A stretch of 64,000 nt of DNA from CAITWD01 sp963727285 (GTDB lineage Bacteria; Actinomycetota; Thermoleophilia; Miltoncostaeales; Miltoncostaeaceae). The position numbers and the translations under genes are program-made. Shown here piece after piece: positions 47,576 through 55,314 of the stretch (position 1 is the first letter of the stretch; each line of letters starts with the position of its first letter). Location of the stretch: the NCBI GenBank assembly GCA_963727285.1, contig CAVSFF010000009.1, positions 682,001 to 746,000 on the forward strand, read 5' to 3'. Below the pieces are notes generated by a model, which saw only the letters and a list, made by a program, of their open reading frames with translations, made no database searches and had not been told where the DNA came from.

Positions 47576-47856
47576 GGCTCGACGGTCACCCCGCGCCAAA
47601 AGGCGATGTAGCCGGTGATCTTCTCGGCGGCGTCCAGGGGCGCCGGGTAGTACCAGGCCGCGTCCGCATTGACGGCCTCACCGACGACGACGTCGTAGTA
47701 GCTCGCCGTGCCCTTCCACCCGCAGACGGTGTGCGTCGCCGAGTCGCGCAGGAAGTCGCTGTTGACCGCTGCGGGCGGGAAGTAGTGGTTCCCCTCGACC
47801 TGCACGGTCGCTTCAGATTCCGCGATGACCGCGCCGTTCCAGAGTGCTCGCGCCAT
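47572..47856 (-). CDS. DUF427 family protein
   Basis: A 94-residue DUF427 protein (MARALWNGAVIAESEATVQV, GNHYFPPAAVNSDFL, TVCGWKGTASYYDVVVGE, AAWYYPAP). Family function is unknown. The stop overlaps the convergent fusion gene's stop in CTAG at 47572-47575. Confidence 0.92.
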   Translation of the reverse strand: MARALWNGAVIAESEATVQVEGNHYFPPAAVNSDFLRDSATHTVCGWKGTASYYDVVVGEAVNADAAWYYPAPLDAAEKITGYIAFWRGVTVEP

Positions 47857-48066
47857 GTCGGACGCTCCTTGCCGTGGGCCGCGCCCGGGGATGTTCGGCG
47901 GCGGTTGACGTGGGTGAAACCGCGATCACATGCCGCGGGATCGGGGACCCCGGGAGCAGTCCCGTCCCCGGCAGCCACGATAGCCCGCCGCGCGCCGCGC
48001 GGGCCGGGGAACCGTCGCCGGGCGGTGCTTCCCGAACCAACTTTGCGGCGTCCTCGAGGTGCACTA

Positions 48067-48132
48067 ATGTCGGGTTACCACAGAAAGGAGGTGGTCCAAA
48101 TTAGTGATCATTGTGGAGGTGGCAGTAGCTAG
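48067..48132 (+). CDS. possible 21-residue sORF with super-Shine-Dalgarno
   Basis: ATG TCG ... TAG encodes MSGYHRKEVVQISDHCGGGSS. The codons for RKEVVQ arise from AGAAAGGAGGTGGTCCA (48082-48098), which pairs over 17 nt (one G-U) with the 3' tail of 16S rRNA as known in bacteria. The ATG has no ribosome site of its own, and a likely -10 (TAATGT, 48065-48070) overlaps it. The segment may therefore be the 5' end of a non-coding RNA and not a gene. A GTG ORF at 48104 (12 nt after AAGGAGG) is a further option. Confidence 0.35.
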   Translation: MSGYHRKEVVQISDHCGGGSS

Positions 48133-48253
48133 GGGACGCGTCCCCATGCGCACCTCGGCAGCACGGGGGCGGGCAACCGTCCCATTGGCCAAACCACTGC
48201 TGCCACCGGGCCCGGAGCAGATCGGCTGACGTCGATCGTGCTCCGGGCCTTTT
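48076..48253 (+). ncRNA. candidate structured RNA exposing an anti-anti-SD sequence
   Basis: A possible promoter TTGCGG-16 nt-TAATGT (48043-48070) would start the RNA at about 48076-48078, just before AGAAAGGAGGTGGTCCA. A long stem pairs 48118-48128 with 48197-48207 (one G-U). It encloses a GGGGACGCGTCCCC palindrome (48132-48145) and a hairpin with a GCAA tetraloop (stem 48166-48172/48177-48183). A terminator with a CTTTT tail follows. Several nested helices plus promoter and terminator make a discrete ~175-nt transcript likely. I recognise no known RNA family. Confidence 0.5.
48210..48253 (+). terminator. Rho-independent terminator
   Basis: The 10-bp stem GCCCGGAGCA/TGCTCCGGGC, with an inner GATCG/CGATC helix, is followed directly by CTTTT. 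It ends the candidate small RNA upstream of tRNA-Glu and is one of the few terminators here with a T-tract. Confidence 0.85.
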
Positions 48254-48297
48254 CACTGCCCCAAACCGGGCCCCGGCTCGGTAATGTCCCCGTCGCG

Positions 48298-48370
48298 GTC
48301 CCCATCGTCTAGTGGCCTAGGACTCCGCCCTTTCAAGGCGGCAACACGGGTTCGAATCCCGTTGGGGGCA
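48298..48370 (+). tRNA. tRNA-Glu (anticodon UUC)
   Basis: Acceptor stem GTCCCCA/TGGGGGC, anticodon stem CCGCC/GGCGG with loop CTTTCAA (TTC at 48332-48334), and T-arm ACGGG-TTCGAAT-CCCGT. The discriminator is A and no CCA is encoded. An integrase remnant is about 1.3 kb downstream. Confidence 0.97.
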
Positions 48371-48534
48371 TATCCTCAAAGCGCTTGCTTCAAAGGGGTT
48401 CTCGGCCATTGGGTAGCGGGTCGTGACCAGTAGTCCAGCCGGCGACGCTCGTCCGCCCGTGCCGATGCCGAGCGGCAGATCACCGAACGCGTGGCTTAGG
48501 CAGCGGGATGGGGCACGAGAGACGCTGAACGCGG

Positions 48535-49568
48535 TCAAGTGCGCGGCCCCGTCGTTGGCCACCGCTCGGCCGGGGGCCCTGCCGCCACCGGGGTCCCCCG
48601 AAGGCGGCGGCGGCTCGGATCAGCAGCCTCGTACCCCCGCACGACGGGTAGACGCCACGCCTCGTATACCTGACACGCGGCATCTGGACTATCCGGCTGC
48701 ATCGTGACGGCCTGGGCGAGGGCGTGCGCATCGCCAACGCCAATCCCGGCGCTGGCCCCCGTCTCGGGGCCAAAGAAGTGCGCCGCATCGCCGATGATTA
48801 CGGCACCCGGCACCCACCAGTTCGGGCACGACAGAAGCTCCGGCTCGGTGTAGAGCAGTTGATCGGTCGATGCCAATCCACGCACCCCTGCCTCGGCCGC
48901 AGGCAGCAGCCGGCTCCAAGTGTCGGCGAACGCAGTAATGCCGGGAGCCACGGCGGCCTCCCGTCCGACCCGGTCCATCGTTCGCCATCCGAATGACCCC
49001 TCTGGCCAACTCAACAACCCAATGTGGGCACCGTTCGACAAGTAGGCCATCGCGAACGCGTCCTCAGTCGGAACCGGACTCATCCACTCGATCTTGGCTT
49101 CCTCCATCGGCGCGAACTCAGCCGCCAGACCCGCCATTTCGCGGACCCGCGAGCGCATGCCATCGCAGGCCACCACCAGGTCGCACGGCATGAGCTGGAC
49201 CCCGTCAGGGCCTTCAACCGATGCGCCGACTACGCGCCCGGTCGAATTCCGCTCGAGTCCAACCACTGCATGCTCGTGCAACACGGGCACACCGGCACCC
49301 ACAGCTCCGAGCACCCGCCCGACTTCCACCGCAATCGCGGCGGATCCGCCATCGGCCGTCGCGCCGATTGCCCGGCCGCGGCTTCGAATGTCGTCGAGCA
49401 CGCCGATCTCGGCCATCGCGTCATATGCCTGATGACCGAGCATGAAGCCGCGCCTTACGTAGACCCCCGCGGGCATCCGCTCGATGACGCGCGCCTCTGT
49501 GCCACGCTCCCGCAGCAACGCGGCGAGGGTGAGGCCAACGAGCCCCCACCGGCGATCACAACTCTCAT
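48535..49568 (-). CDS. FAD-dependent monooxygenase, frameshifted at N-terminus
   Basis: A UbiH/PHBH-type flavoprotein hydroxylase. The C-terminal FAD motif GDAAHFFGPETGASAGIGVGDAHALA and the central LVVACDGMRSRVRE are clear. The N-terminal GxGxxG is broken. From the ATG at 49568 the reading is MRVVIAGGG, and the correct continuation LVGLTLAALLRERG lies one frame off. Adding one base to the C5 run (49543-49547 on the + strand) joins them as GGGLVGLTLAALL. Without this the gene seems to start further upstream with a spurious insert. Likely intact, ~344 residues. Substrate is unknown. Confidence 0.85.
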
Positions 49569-49674
49569 CACGACCGACGATAACAACGCGGGTGGCGGCG
49601 GGCGTCACGGGCGTCGGGGTTCGCGATCCGGCGTGGCGTGAGCCTGTGTAGCGAGCCGTCGCGCTTCGCAGCAG

Positions 49675-50160
49675 TCATGAGTCTTCCATTGGGATTCGAA
49701 TCCCACTCGGGAGTTCCCACTCAGGGGTCCGGGCCACGCCGAGCGGGCCAAAGGGTGACGCATTTTGATGGACGTCCAGCATCTTGCGGAGCTGCTCCAT
49801 CCTCCAGAGCCAGCTCTCCAGCTGGTTCCAACTTGAACTCATTAGGGGCATTCCCCAGGCCGTTGTTCGTATAAGGCTTCTCAGCCGTCGGGGACGGCAG
49901 TCGGCCGTCATGAGAGTCCGGCTCGCCCCCAAATTTGCCCCCGGGGACTGGGCCGTAACCCACACCCGCTCTCGGACGCCCCTTGCGGATTCGTCCGCGC
50001 TGGCGAGCCGGTGTCCGTAGCGGGTCATCGTCATGCGGACGTCCGCGTGTCCGAGCTGATCCACGATGAGCTTGAGCGGGAGTTCCGGCTGCGCAAGCTT
50101 CAAGCTCGCCGCCGTATGCCGCAGGTCGTGGAACCGCGGCCCGTGCTTCTTGCTCTGGGA
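49675..50160 (-). pseudogene. tyrosine recombinase (integrase) C-terminal remnant
   Basis: From about 50154 the frame encodes KKHGPRFHDLRHTAASLKLA, then VDQLGHADVRMTMTRYGHRLA. These are the catalytic HxxR, GH and Tyr boxes of phage-type integrases, and the reading stays open to 49675. The N-terminal arm-binding and core domains, with the first Arg, are missing. Upstream sequence (>50160) is not homologous. It is a truncated remnant of an integrated element, independent from the one at tRNA-Lys. Confidence 0.75.
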
Positions 50161-50234
50161 GGGAGGCGCCTGCTGCCGTCGGGGCGGGCGGATGGGCGGG
50201 TGCGGGCTGGCCCTGGGATCTTCCGAGAGCTCGG

Positions 50235-51068
50235 CTACATACCCGGGTTGAACTTGAACGACGCCAGGCCGCAGTTGACGATCTCCTGCTGGAACTGGTC
50301 TGCTGGGGGCACCGCAGTCTGCTGGCAGGCCAGTGTCCGATGGAGCGCGTATACGGGCGTCGACGTCCACTTCACGGCCGGGTAAGAGGCCGCGATGTTG
50401 TCCCAGACGTACCCCTGCTCCCAGCTGTAGTGCCACTGATTGACGTAGGTGTTCGCGATGATGGTCGCCTTCGCGCACCCGTTCGCCAGTCCGCGATTTG
50501 CCAGGATGCGCACAACCTGCGGAGCATTGTGGATTGCACACGATCGCCACGGACCCTGATTGACCGGCATCGGGCTCCGGCCCTTCGGCGGCTGGATCGC
50601 GACTGGGAGCGTGGTCGTAGCGGCCACGGCAAATGATTGCTCCCCGACGTCGTTCCGCGTGACCAGATAGCCGCACAACGTGAGCTGCTGCGCCCTTGTC
50701 GTCGGGATCTTCACGACGGGCTGCCAGTGGACGATGGCCCCCTCGTTGCTGGTCGTCTGGAGGTACATCAGCTGCGTCTTGCCGCCGGGTAGAGGTCTAC
50801 GGGGGTCGGCTTGACAGGTTGTGTGCCAGGGCTGCGTGTACACGAGCGGATAGAAGACCGGCGTGTACGGCGACGCACCCGGTTTGCCGCCACTAGTGTC
50901 GAGCCAAACCGAAGCGATCGTCCTACCCGACGCGTCTCGGGCCTGAGTCACCCGTAAGTGAATGTATGGGGCCGATGCGGGCGTGGCCATCGGCGTCGCG
51001 ATCGCGAGTCCGGCGGCGGCGAGCGCCACCGCCCCGGACCCCACTGCCCACGCGGTCATCCGTCGCAT
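50235..51068 (-). CDS. exported hypothetical protein
   Basis: A 277-residue exported protein with a signal peptide (MRRMTAWAVGSGAVALAAAG, cleavage near ATPASA). The ATG at 51068 has GGAGGGG upstream. The mature part contains several Cys and Trp residues (YTQPWHTTCQAD, CGYLVTRNDVG, GPWRSCAIHNAPQVV, YVNQWHYSWEQGYVWDN). I recognise no family. It lies in an accessory stretch between integrase remnants and is likely horizontally acquired cargo or an orphan surface protein. Confidence 0.65.
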   Translation of the reverse strand: MRRMTAWAVGSGAVALAAAGLAIATPMATPASAPYIHLRVTQARDASGRTIASVWLDTSGGKPGASPYTPVFYPLVYTQPWHTTCQADPRRPLPGGKTQLMYLQTTSNEGAIVHWQPVVKIPTTRAQQLTLCGYLVTRNDVGEQSFAVAATTTLPVAIQPPKGRSPMPVNQGPWRSCAIHNAPQVVRILANRGLANGCAKATIIANTYVNQWHYSWEQGYVWDNIAASYPAVKWTSTPVYALHRTLACQQTAVPPADQFQQEIVNCGLASFKFNPGM

Positions 51069-51123
51069 TGCCCCTCCATCCATTGAACGGGAAACATCAT
51101 CGATCCTAACCGCGCATGCACGG

Positions 51124-51543
51124 CTACCGACCTGGCGGGGGTCCGTCGCCGCACAGGCTCGGCTCCTCCTCCGGCGCGGGAGCGTTGGGATCACTCAACA
51201 GATTCTCCTGGCGCATTTTGAGGTCCCGACCGCCCGGAGAACGCGGCATCGGCCCTCGCCCGACGCCAGCCCGGGCGGTTTCCGCCTCGCGTCGATTCCA
51301 CTCCGAAATCGCCTTCTCAATGGCGCTCTTCAAGGTCCCGTTGCCTCGGGCCACGCCGAGGCGGCGGGCGGCTTCAGCGCTTCGACGACCAACTCCGAAA
51401 GGGGCAAACCCGAGGGCAAATCGTCCGGCGAATGTACAGATCCCGCTTGAACGCCAGGAATCGGCCCCGTCTCGTGAAGACGGAGATCGTCGGTTCGATC
51501 CCGTCATCCTCCCCTCCGCTCGGGCGGGGACCGCATCGGCCAT
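51124..51543 (-). CDS. doubtful hypothetical protein
   Basis: A 139-residue frame upstream of the exported protein gene. Part of it (ARRLGVARGNGTLKSAIEKAISEWNRREAE) looks like a helical DNA-binding-like segment. A neighbouring frame also has a sensible stretch (EPTISVFTRRGRFLAFKRDL, with a short tail). The two may be parts of one broken gene. I cannot assign a function, and it may be a remnant of the mobile element. Confidence 0.25.
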   Translation of the reverse strand: MADAVPARAEGRMTGSNRRSPSSRDGADSWRSSGICTFAGRFALGFAPFGVGRRSAEAARRLGVARGNGTLKSAIEKAISEWNRREAETARAGVGRGPMPRSPGGRDLKMRQENLLSDPNAPAPEEEPSLCGDGPPPGR

Positions 51544-51606
51544 TGCAGTCGAAACGCCCGCCGACCCCGGGCGCCCGCCGGCAGGCCCCGGGGGTCCACG
51601 GCTGCT

Positions 51607-52134
51607 CTAGTAGCGCTCGACGCGCCAGCGAATCCACGCGCTCGTCGCCGGGGCGAGTCCGAGCGATGCGCTCGGGGCAGCCCGCACGTGGAGGCGAAAC
51701 TGGACGTGCACCCAACTCGGGCTGTACTGGAACCAGACCCCGCTGAGGCCGCCCGCTTCCGTCAGCCACGTGTTGACATCAACCGTCGCCCAGCGGCCAC
51801 TGACGTAGACCTGCCACGTGTAGGTCATCGGTACGCCGTTGATGCCGGTCGGAATGCCGCCGTGAAGTTCGGGCACCCGGACGCGGAGCGTGACGCACTT
51901 TGCGGCGTAATCGAAGATGACGACGCTGCTCCTGATCGCCTCAGCTTGTCCGGGACGAACCGTCAGCGCCACGCGAACCTGGGCCGTCACCGTACCGCTC
52001 GTACCCGGTCGATGGGTGGCATTCCCCGGGTAGTAGCGCCTAGTAGCGCGTCCGGGCCAAGGCCTAGTGGTACGGTCGCATGACCGTTCCGTCCGATACG
52101 CGTCATGGCGATTGCCGATGTCGGTACCCGTCAT
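51607..52134 (-). CDS. hypothetical protein with beta-rich C-terminal domain
   Basis: The last ~130 residues (QVRVALTVRPGQAEAIRSSV, YAAKCVTLRVRVPELHGGIP, YTWQVYVSGRWATVDVNTWL, VHVQFRLHVRAAPSASLGL) form a strand-rich domain that looks real. The upstream part is Arg-rich and lacks a signal peptide, so the N-terminus is uncertain or lost; the ATG at 52134 is nominal. It may be a truncated exported protein like its neighbour. Function is unknown. Confidence 0.45.
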   Translation of the reverse strand: MTGTDIGNRHDAYRTERSCDRTTRPWPGRATRRYYPGNATHRPGTSGTVTAQVRVALTVRPGQAEAIRSSVVIFDYAAKCVTLRVRVPELHGGIPTGINGVPMTYTWQVYVSGRWATVDVNTWLTEAGGLSGVWFQYSPSWVHVQFRLHVRAAPSASLGLAPATSAWIRWRVERY

Positions 52135-52201
52135 CCCCGCGGCTAAACGGGAATGCGGCGTCGCACAGCACCTCCGGACGCCGCGGCCCGCATCCGACCG
52201 A

Positions 52202-52237
52202 GGCGACCGCGGCGACCGCGGCGACCGCGGCGACCGC
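52202..52237. repeat. 9-bp tandem repeat, four copies
   Basis: Four exact copies of GGCGACCGC in tandem, with a partial fifth following (the next copy changes at CACC). The repeat is in non-coding or doubtful sequence upstream of the gene at 52437. Confidence 0.85.
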
Positions 52238-52436
52238 ACCCTGCCGCGGCTCCGCGTGATGTCGCCGGCCCGCGACCGACGACGGGCGCGAGTCCCTGTG
52301 GAGACACGTCCTCGGCGCGTGGACCACCCGCGCGACGGACGGCGATCCGTCCGGGTGCGCACCGCGTCCGCGTCGCCGATGCGGGTGAGCGTGGCCACGG
52401 CCGCTCACGCATCCGATGCTCCCTAGGATGCGGCAC

Positions 52437-53018
52437 ATGGCATCCGCTGCCGCCGACCTCTACTGGCTGCCGCTCGGGGCGGGCGGGCGATTCGTCCGGA
52501 TGAACGGTCGGATCTACGAGGCCTGCGACGCGGCGATCCATCGTCGCAACAGGTGCGACCTGTATCACTCCGCGCTTGAGGTGCAGGTTCCGGGTGGTCG
52601 ATTTGTGATCGAGCAAACACCCGTGCCTGACCGTCACGGCGACCGGCGGGGCGTCGTCGCCGAGGGTGCCGTGGGCAGCCGACGGGCGGCGCGCCTACGC
52701 ATCTTCCGTTATGAGGTCCGGCGGTGGCGCGACGGCGTCATACCGGATGTCCGCGAGGCGATCGACAGTCCACGTCGGCTGACGGGCGATGTCACCGTCG
52801 CCCAGCGACTGCTCGATCTCGTTCCGTCGGTGCCGACCGCCGCCTGGGGACGGGACGAGTTGCGCGCAGGCGAGATGTGGAACTCCAACGCGATCATCTC
52901 GTGGCTCATCGTCTCGGCGGGGCTCGACGCGGCGGACATACGTCTCCCCGCGCACGGCAGGGCACCCGGATGGCACGCGGGCATCGTGGTCGCGTCACGG
53001 GCCATTCCCGTCGCTTAG
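52437..53018 (+). CDS. conserved hypothetical protein
   Basis: A 193-residue protein starting at the ATG at 52437 (MASAAADLYWLPLGAGGRFV). Strongly ordered blocks follow (CDLYHSALEVQVPGGRFVIEQ, RGVVAEGAVGSRRA, RIFRYEVRRWRDGVIPDV, AWGRDELRAGEMWNSNAIISWL). I know near-identical-looking proteins in actinobacteria only as conserved hypotheticals. No signal peptide. Function is unknown; the fold may be papain-like or NlpC-like, but no catalytic set is visible. Confidence 0.8.
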   Translation: MASAAADLYWLPLGAGGRFVRMNGRIYEACDAAIHRRNRCDLYHSALEVQVPGGRFVIEQTPVPDRHGDRRGVVAEGAVGSRRAARLRIFRYEVRRWRDGVIPDVREAIDSPRRLTGDVTVAQRLLDLVPSVPTAAWGRDELRAGEMWNSNAIISWLIVSAGLDAADIRLPAHGRAPGWHAGIVVASRAIPVA

Positions 53019-53038
53019 TCGCGACGCGGCCGGGAGGC

Positions 53039-53701
53039 CTACGCCTCATCTCCGGGCACATCATCGATGTCCGTTGCGGCGTGGCCCTCGGCCCGTGCCT
53101 TGATCCCGTAGAGCATCTTCCGCTCCATGAGCAGACTGCCGGGCTCCATGACCACGGCGTACGCGAACCGGACGGGTGCCGCCATGTGGCCCAGTCGGAT
53201 TCGGTTGCGGCTGATGAGCCGCGTTCGCGTCCCGACGGGTACGAGAATGAAGGCCCAGACCCAATTCCCGTCGTCGGAGCGCACGACCAGCGCACGCCGG
53301 TCCTCCAGCAACTCGACCCGCATCCGGGGACCGGTCGCTCCGAGGGGAAGCACGTCACCGACGGCCAAACCTTGAAACTCCGGCAGGATTGCGTCAGCGC
53401 TGTGCATGTCGAGACGGAAGAGATTCTCAATCCAGTCGTACGTGTACGCGCCCCCGCGTCCGCTTCCCATCTGCACGAGCCACGGCCAAATGTCGTCCGG
53501 ACCCGCGTCAATCTCGATTCCACGCGTCGAGACGAAATCGGGACGGGGCAGCAGGGCGTCGCCGGGCAAGTCACCCGAGGCCTCGTCGGGCGTCGCACCC
53601 CATGTCAGGCACGGACGGCGCCACGCCAGGAAGTAGCTCGCGATCGCGCCGATGCCGAGCGCAGCGAGACCGCCCCAAAATAGGGGGACGCGTCGCGTCA
53701 T
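53039..53701 (-). CDS. membrane-anchored SRPBCC-family protein
   Basis: A 220-residue protein. The N-terminal helix (LFWGGLAALGIGAIASYFLAW) anchors it. The rest resembles SRPBCC/START-like lipid-binding proteins: RGIEIDAGPDDIWPWLVQMGSGRGGAYTYDWIENLF and RLISRNRIRLG. The ligand is unknown. The ATG overlaps the flavodoxin stop by 4 nt (ATGA), so both are coupled. Similar proteins occur often in actinobacteria. Confidence 0.8.
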   Translation of the reverse strand: MTRRVPLFWGGLAALGIGAIASYFLAWRRPCLTWGATPDEASGDLPGDALLPRPDFVSTRGIEIDAGPDDIWPWLVQMGSGRGGAYTYDWIENLFRLDMHSADAILPEFQGLAVGDVLPLGATGPRMRVELLEDRRALVVRSDDGNWVWAFILVPVGTRTRLISRNRIRLGHMAAPVRFAYAVVMEPGSLLMERKMLYGIKARAEGHAATDIDDVPGDEA

Positions 53702-54285
53702 CGGGGCAACTGGTCCGGTCGATGGGCCAGTGAGGTCGACGTCCGCGGCGCGTCGGTCACTTTGGCCAACAATCGCGCAAGGTGCACCCCCCACGCGACC
53801 GCGGTGTCGGTGGCACCCGGCGTCAGATGGTAGTCGCGATCGACCAGAAAGCTCTCGGGTGGTGCCAACAGGTCGAGGCCACGACCACGCAGACGATGAG
53901 CGATACCCCGCGAGGCACGCCCCGTGACGATCGCTGGCCCGTCGAACCGCGTGTCGAAGGCGGCGGCCCTCGACACGCCCGAGCAATCAAGACCGTCGAG
54001 CCAGTCCCGCAAGCCCGGCCCCTCCGCGTCCGGATCAAGACTCGGCTGGACTCCGGGTCCCGACGCAGCGGTGATCGCCGCCGCGCGGGATCGCGCGGTT
54101 GTCACACCGTGAACGTGCGTCGGGCCGCCGACGACCAACAGATCAACGGCGGTGAGATCGTCAGCGTGCACGCGGGAAACCGGCACGACTGTGACGTCGG
54201 CCGTGGAGCGCAGACCGCTGCCGATCCCTTCGGCAACGGCGTGCGTGTTGCCGTCCATCGACTCGTACACGACAAGTACACGCAT
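53698..54285 (-). CDS. flavodoxin-domain protein
   Basis: A 195-residue flavodoxin-like protein. The phosphate-binding loop is ESMDGNTHAVAEGIG (equivalent to the T/S-x-T-G-x-T FMN loop, here S-M-D-G-N-T), with LLVVGGPTHVHG following. FMN binding is likely. It is translationally coupled to the SRPBCC gene. It may serve as an electron carrier or oxidative-stress quinone reductase; no specific role can be read. The ATG at 54285 begins MRVLVVYESMDGN. Confidence 0.85.
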   Translation of the reverse strand: MRVLVVYESMDGNTHAVAEGIGSGLRSTADVTVVPVSRVHADDLTAVDLLVVGGPTHVHGVTTARSRAAAITAASGPGVQPSLDPDAEGPGLRDWLDGLDCSGVSRAAAFDTRFDGPAIVTGRASRGIAHRLRGRGLDLLAPPESFLVDRDYHLTPGATDTAVAWGVHLARLLAKVTDAPRTSTSLAHRPDQLPR

Positions 54286-54512
54286 TGTCGCTTCCATTTG
54301 TCAAGAGGGCAACCGACGAGATTGCAACGACCAGTCTGGCCCCAACACGAAGGCGGCGTATCCGTGTCTGGCCCGACCGCTACTACGGTCCCGCCGGCGA
54401 TCGCCGGCGGTCGAGGCAACGCAACCCGGCCGGACACGAGGACGCGGCAACGGCATCGCCTGCGTCCACGCCCTCCGGAGACGGGCCCGTCGATGTCCGC
54501 ACCTCCGGCGAG

Positions 54513-54811
54513 CGCTCGTGTCGGCGATCCGCAATGAGGACGCCGCCCAGCCGATCACGCAGGCGATCATGCTGCCGCTGTACTTCATCTCCGGCGTCTT
54601 CTATCCCACGTCCGGTCTGCCGACCTGGCTCGACGACGTGGCCAAGATCTTCCCGGTCAGCCACCTCGCCTCCGCGCTGTTGGTCGTCTACAACCCGCAC
54701 ACGACCGGCGCGGGCTTCGCGTGGACCGACCTCGCGGTCCTCGGGGCATGGGGCGTCGTCGGCGCGGTCATCGCGATGCGTCGGTTCAGCTGGATGCCGC
54801 GCGGCGTCTGA
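54513..54811 (+). pseudogene. ABC-2 transporter permease, C-terminal fragment
   Basis: From about 54513 a frame encodes NEDAAQPITQAIMLPLYFIS, then GVFYPTSGLPTWLDDVAKIFPVSHLASALL and a final helix. This is the C-terminal ~90 residues of an ABC-2 (DrrB-like) permease. The preceding sequence is unrelated, and no ATPase gene is near. It is a truncated remnant. Confidence 0.75.
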
Positions 54812-55314
54812 CCCCCGGGCGGCGCCAGGCGCCGACCGATCCGGGTGCCCGAGCTCGATCCGTACGCCGCCCGGAGGCCCTCCCATATTCGACGCATGCC
54901 GACGGCATCACGTTCGGAGTCGCCACGGCGAGGGTGGACGGCGCGGGCGGCGGCGCGGAGCCCGGATATGACGGGGGTCTCACTTGGGACGGGCATCCGG
55001 TCGATACCCCGCCTAGACCCCGAGAGACGCGAGTTGCATAATCACCTCGAATCGATGCCCGATGCCGAGCGGATCTTTCTGCCCCCAACGAGAGTCGACG
55101 CGATGACCAGCAAGGTCGCGGCCCGACGGCATGATCCGCGATGCCTGCCGCCGGAGCGGCGCACGTTGCCACCCTCGTCGAGCCCGGCGATCGGGGTCGG
55201 CTCTGGGCGCCGCGCGCACTGCGGCAACGCCGGTGTGATGCGCGCCCGGATCGGTGCGTCGCCGGGCCACAGCGGACCCGTCCGCACGACGGTGCCGCCG
55301 GGTTCGTGGTGGGG
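54812..55314. other. no recognisable gene; likely promoter region of the glycan cluster
   Basis: About 500 bp between the transporter fragment and the flippase gene. Open frames in all six readings look like shadow sequence. The region before 55315 probably contains the promoter of the flippase-glycosyltransferase-NRPS-like operon, but I see no clear -35/-10 pair. Confidence 0.4.

Noticed and set aside
49691..49704. The palindrome GGGATTCGAATCCC as an att site copy of tRNA-Glu
   Set aside because: Only 10 nt (TTCGAATCCC) match the tRNA, which is the generic T-loop consensus; too short to claim an attachment duplicate.
52202..52237. The 9-bp tandem repeat as a coding repeat
   Set aside because: The frames through it (SPR repeats) are in doubtful N-terminal extensions; treated as a simple DNA repeat.
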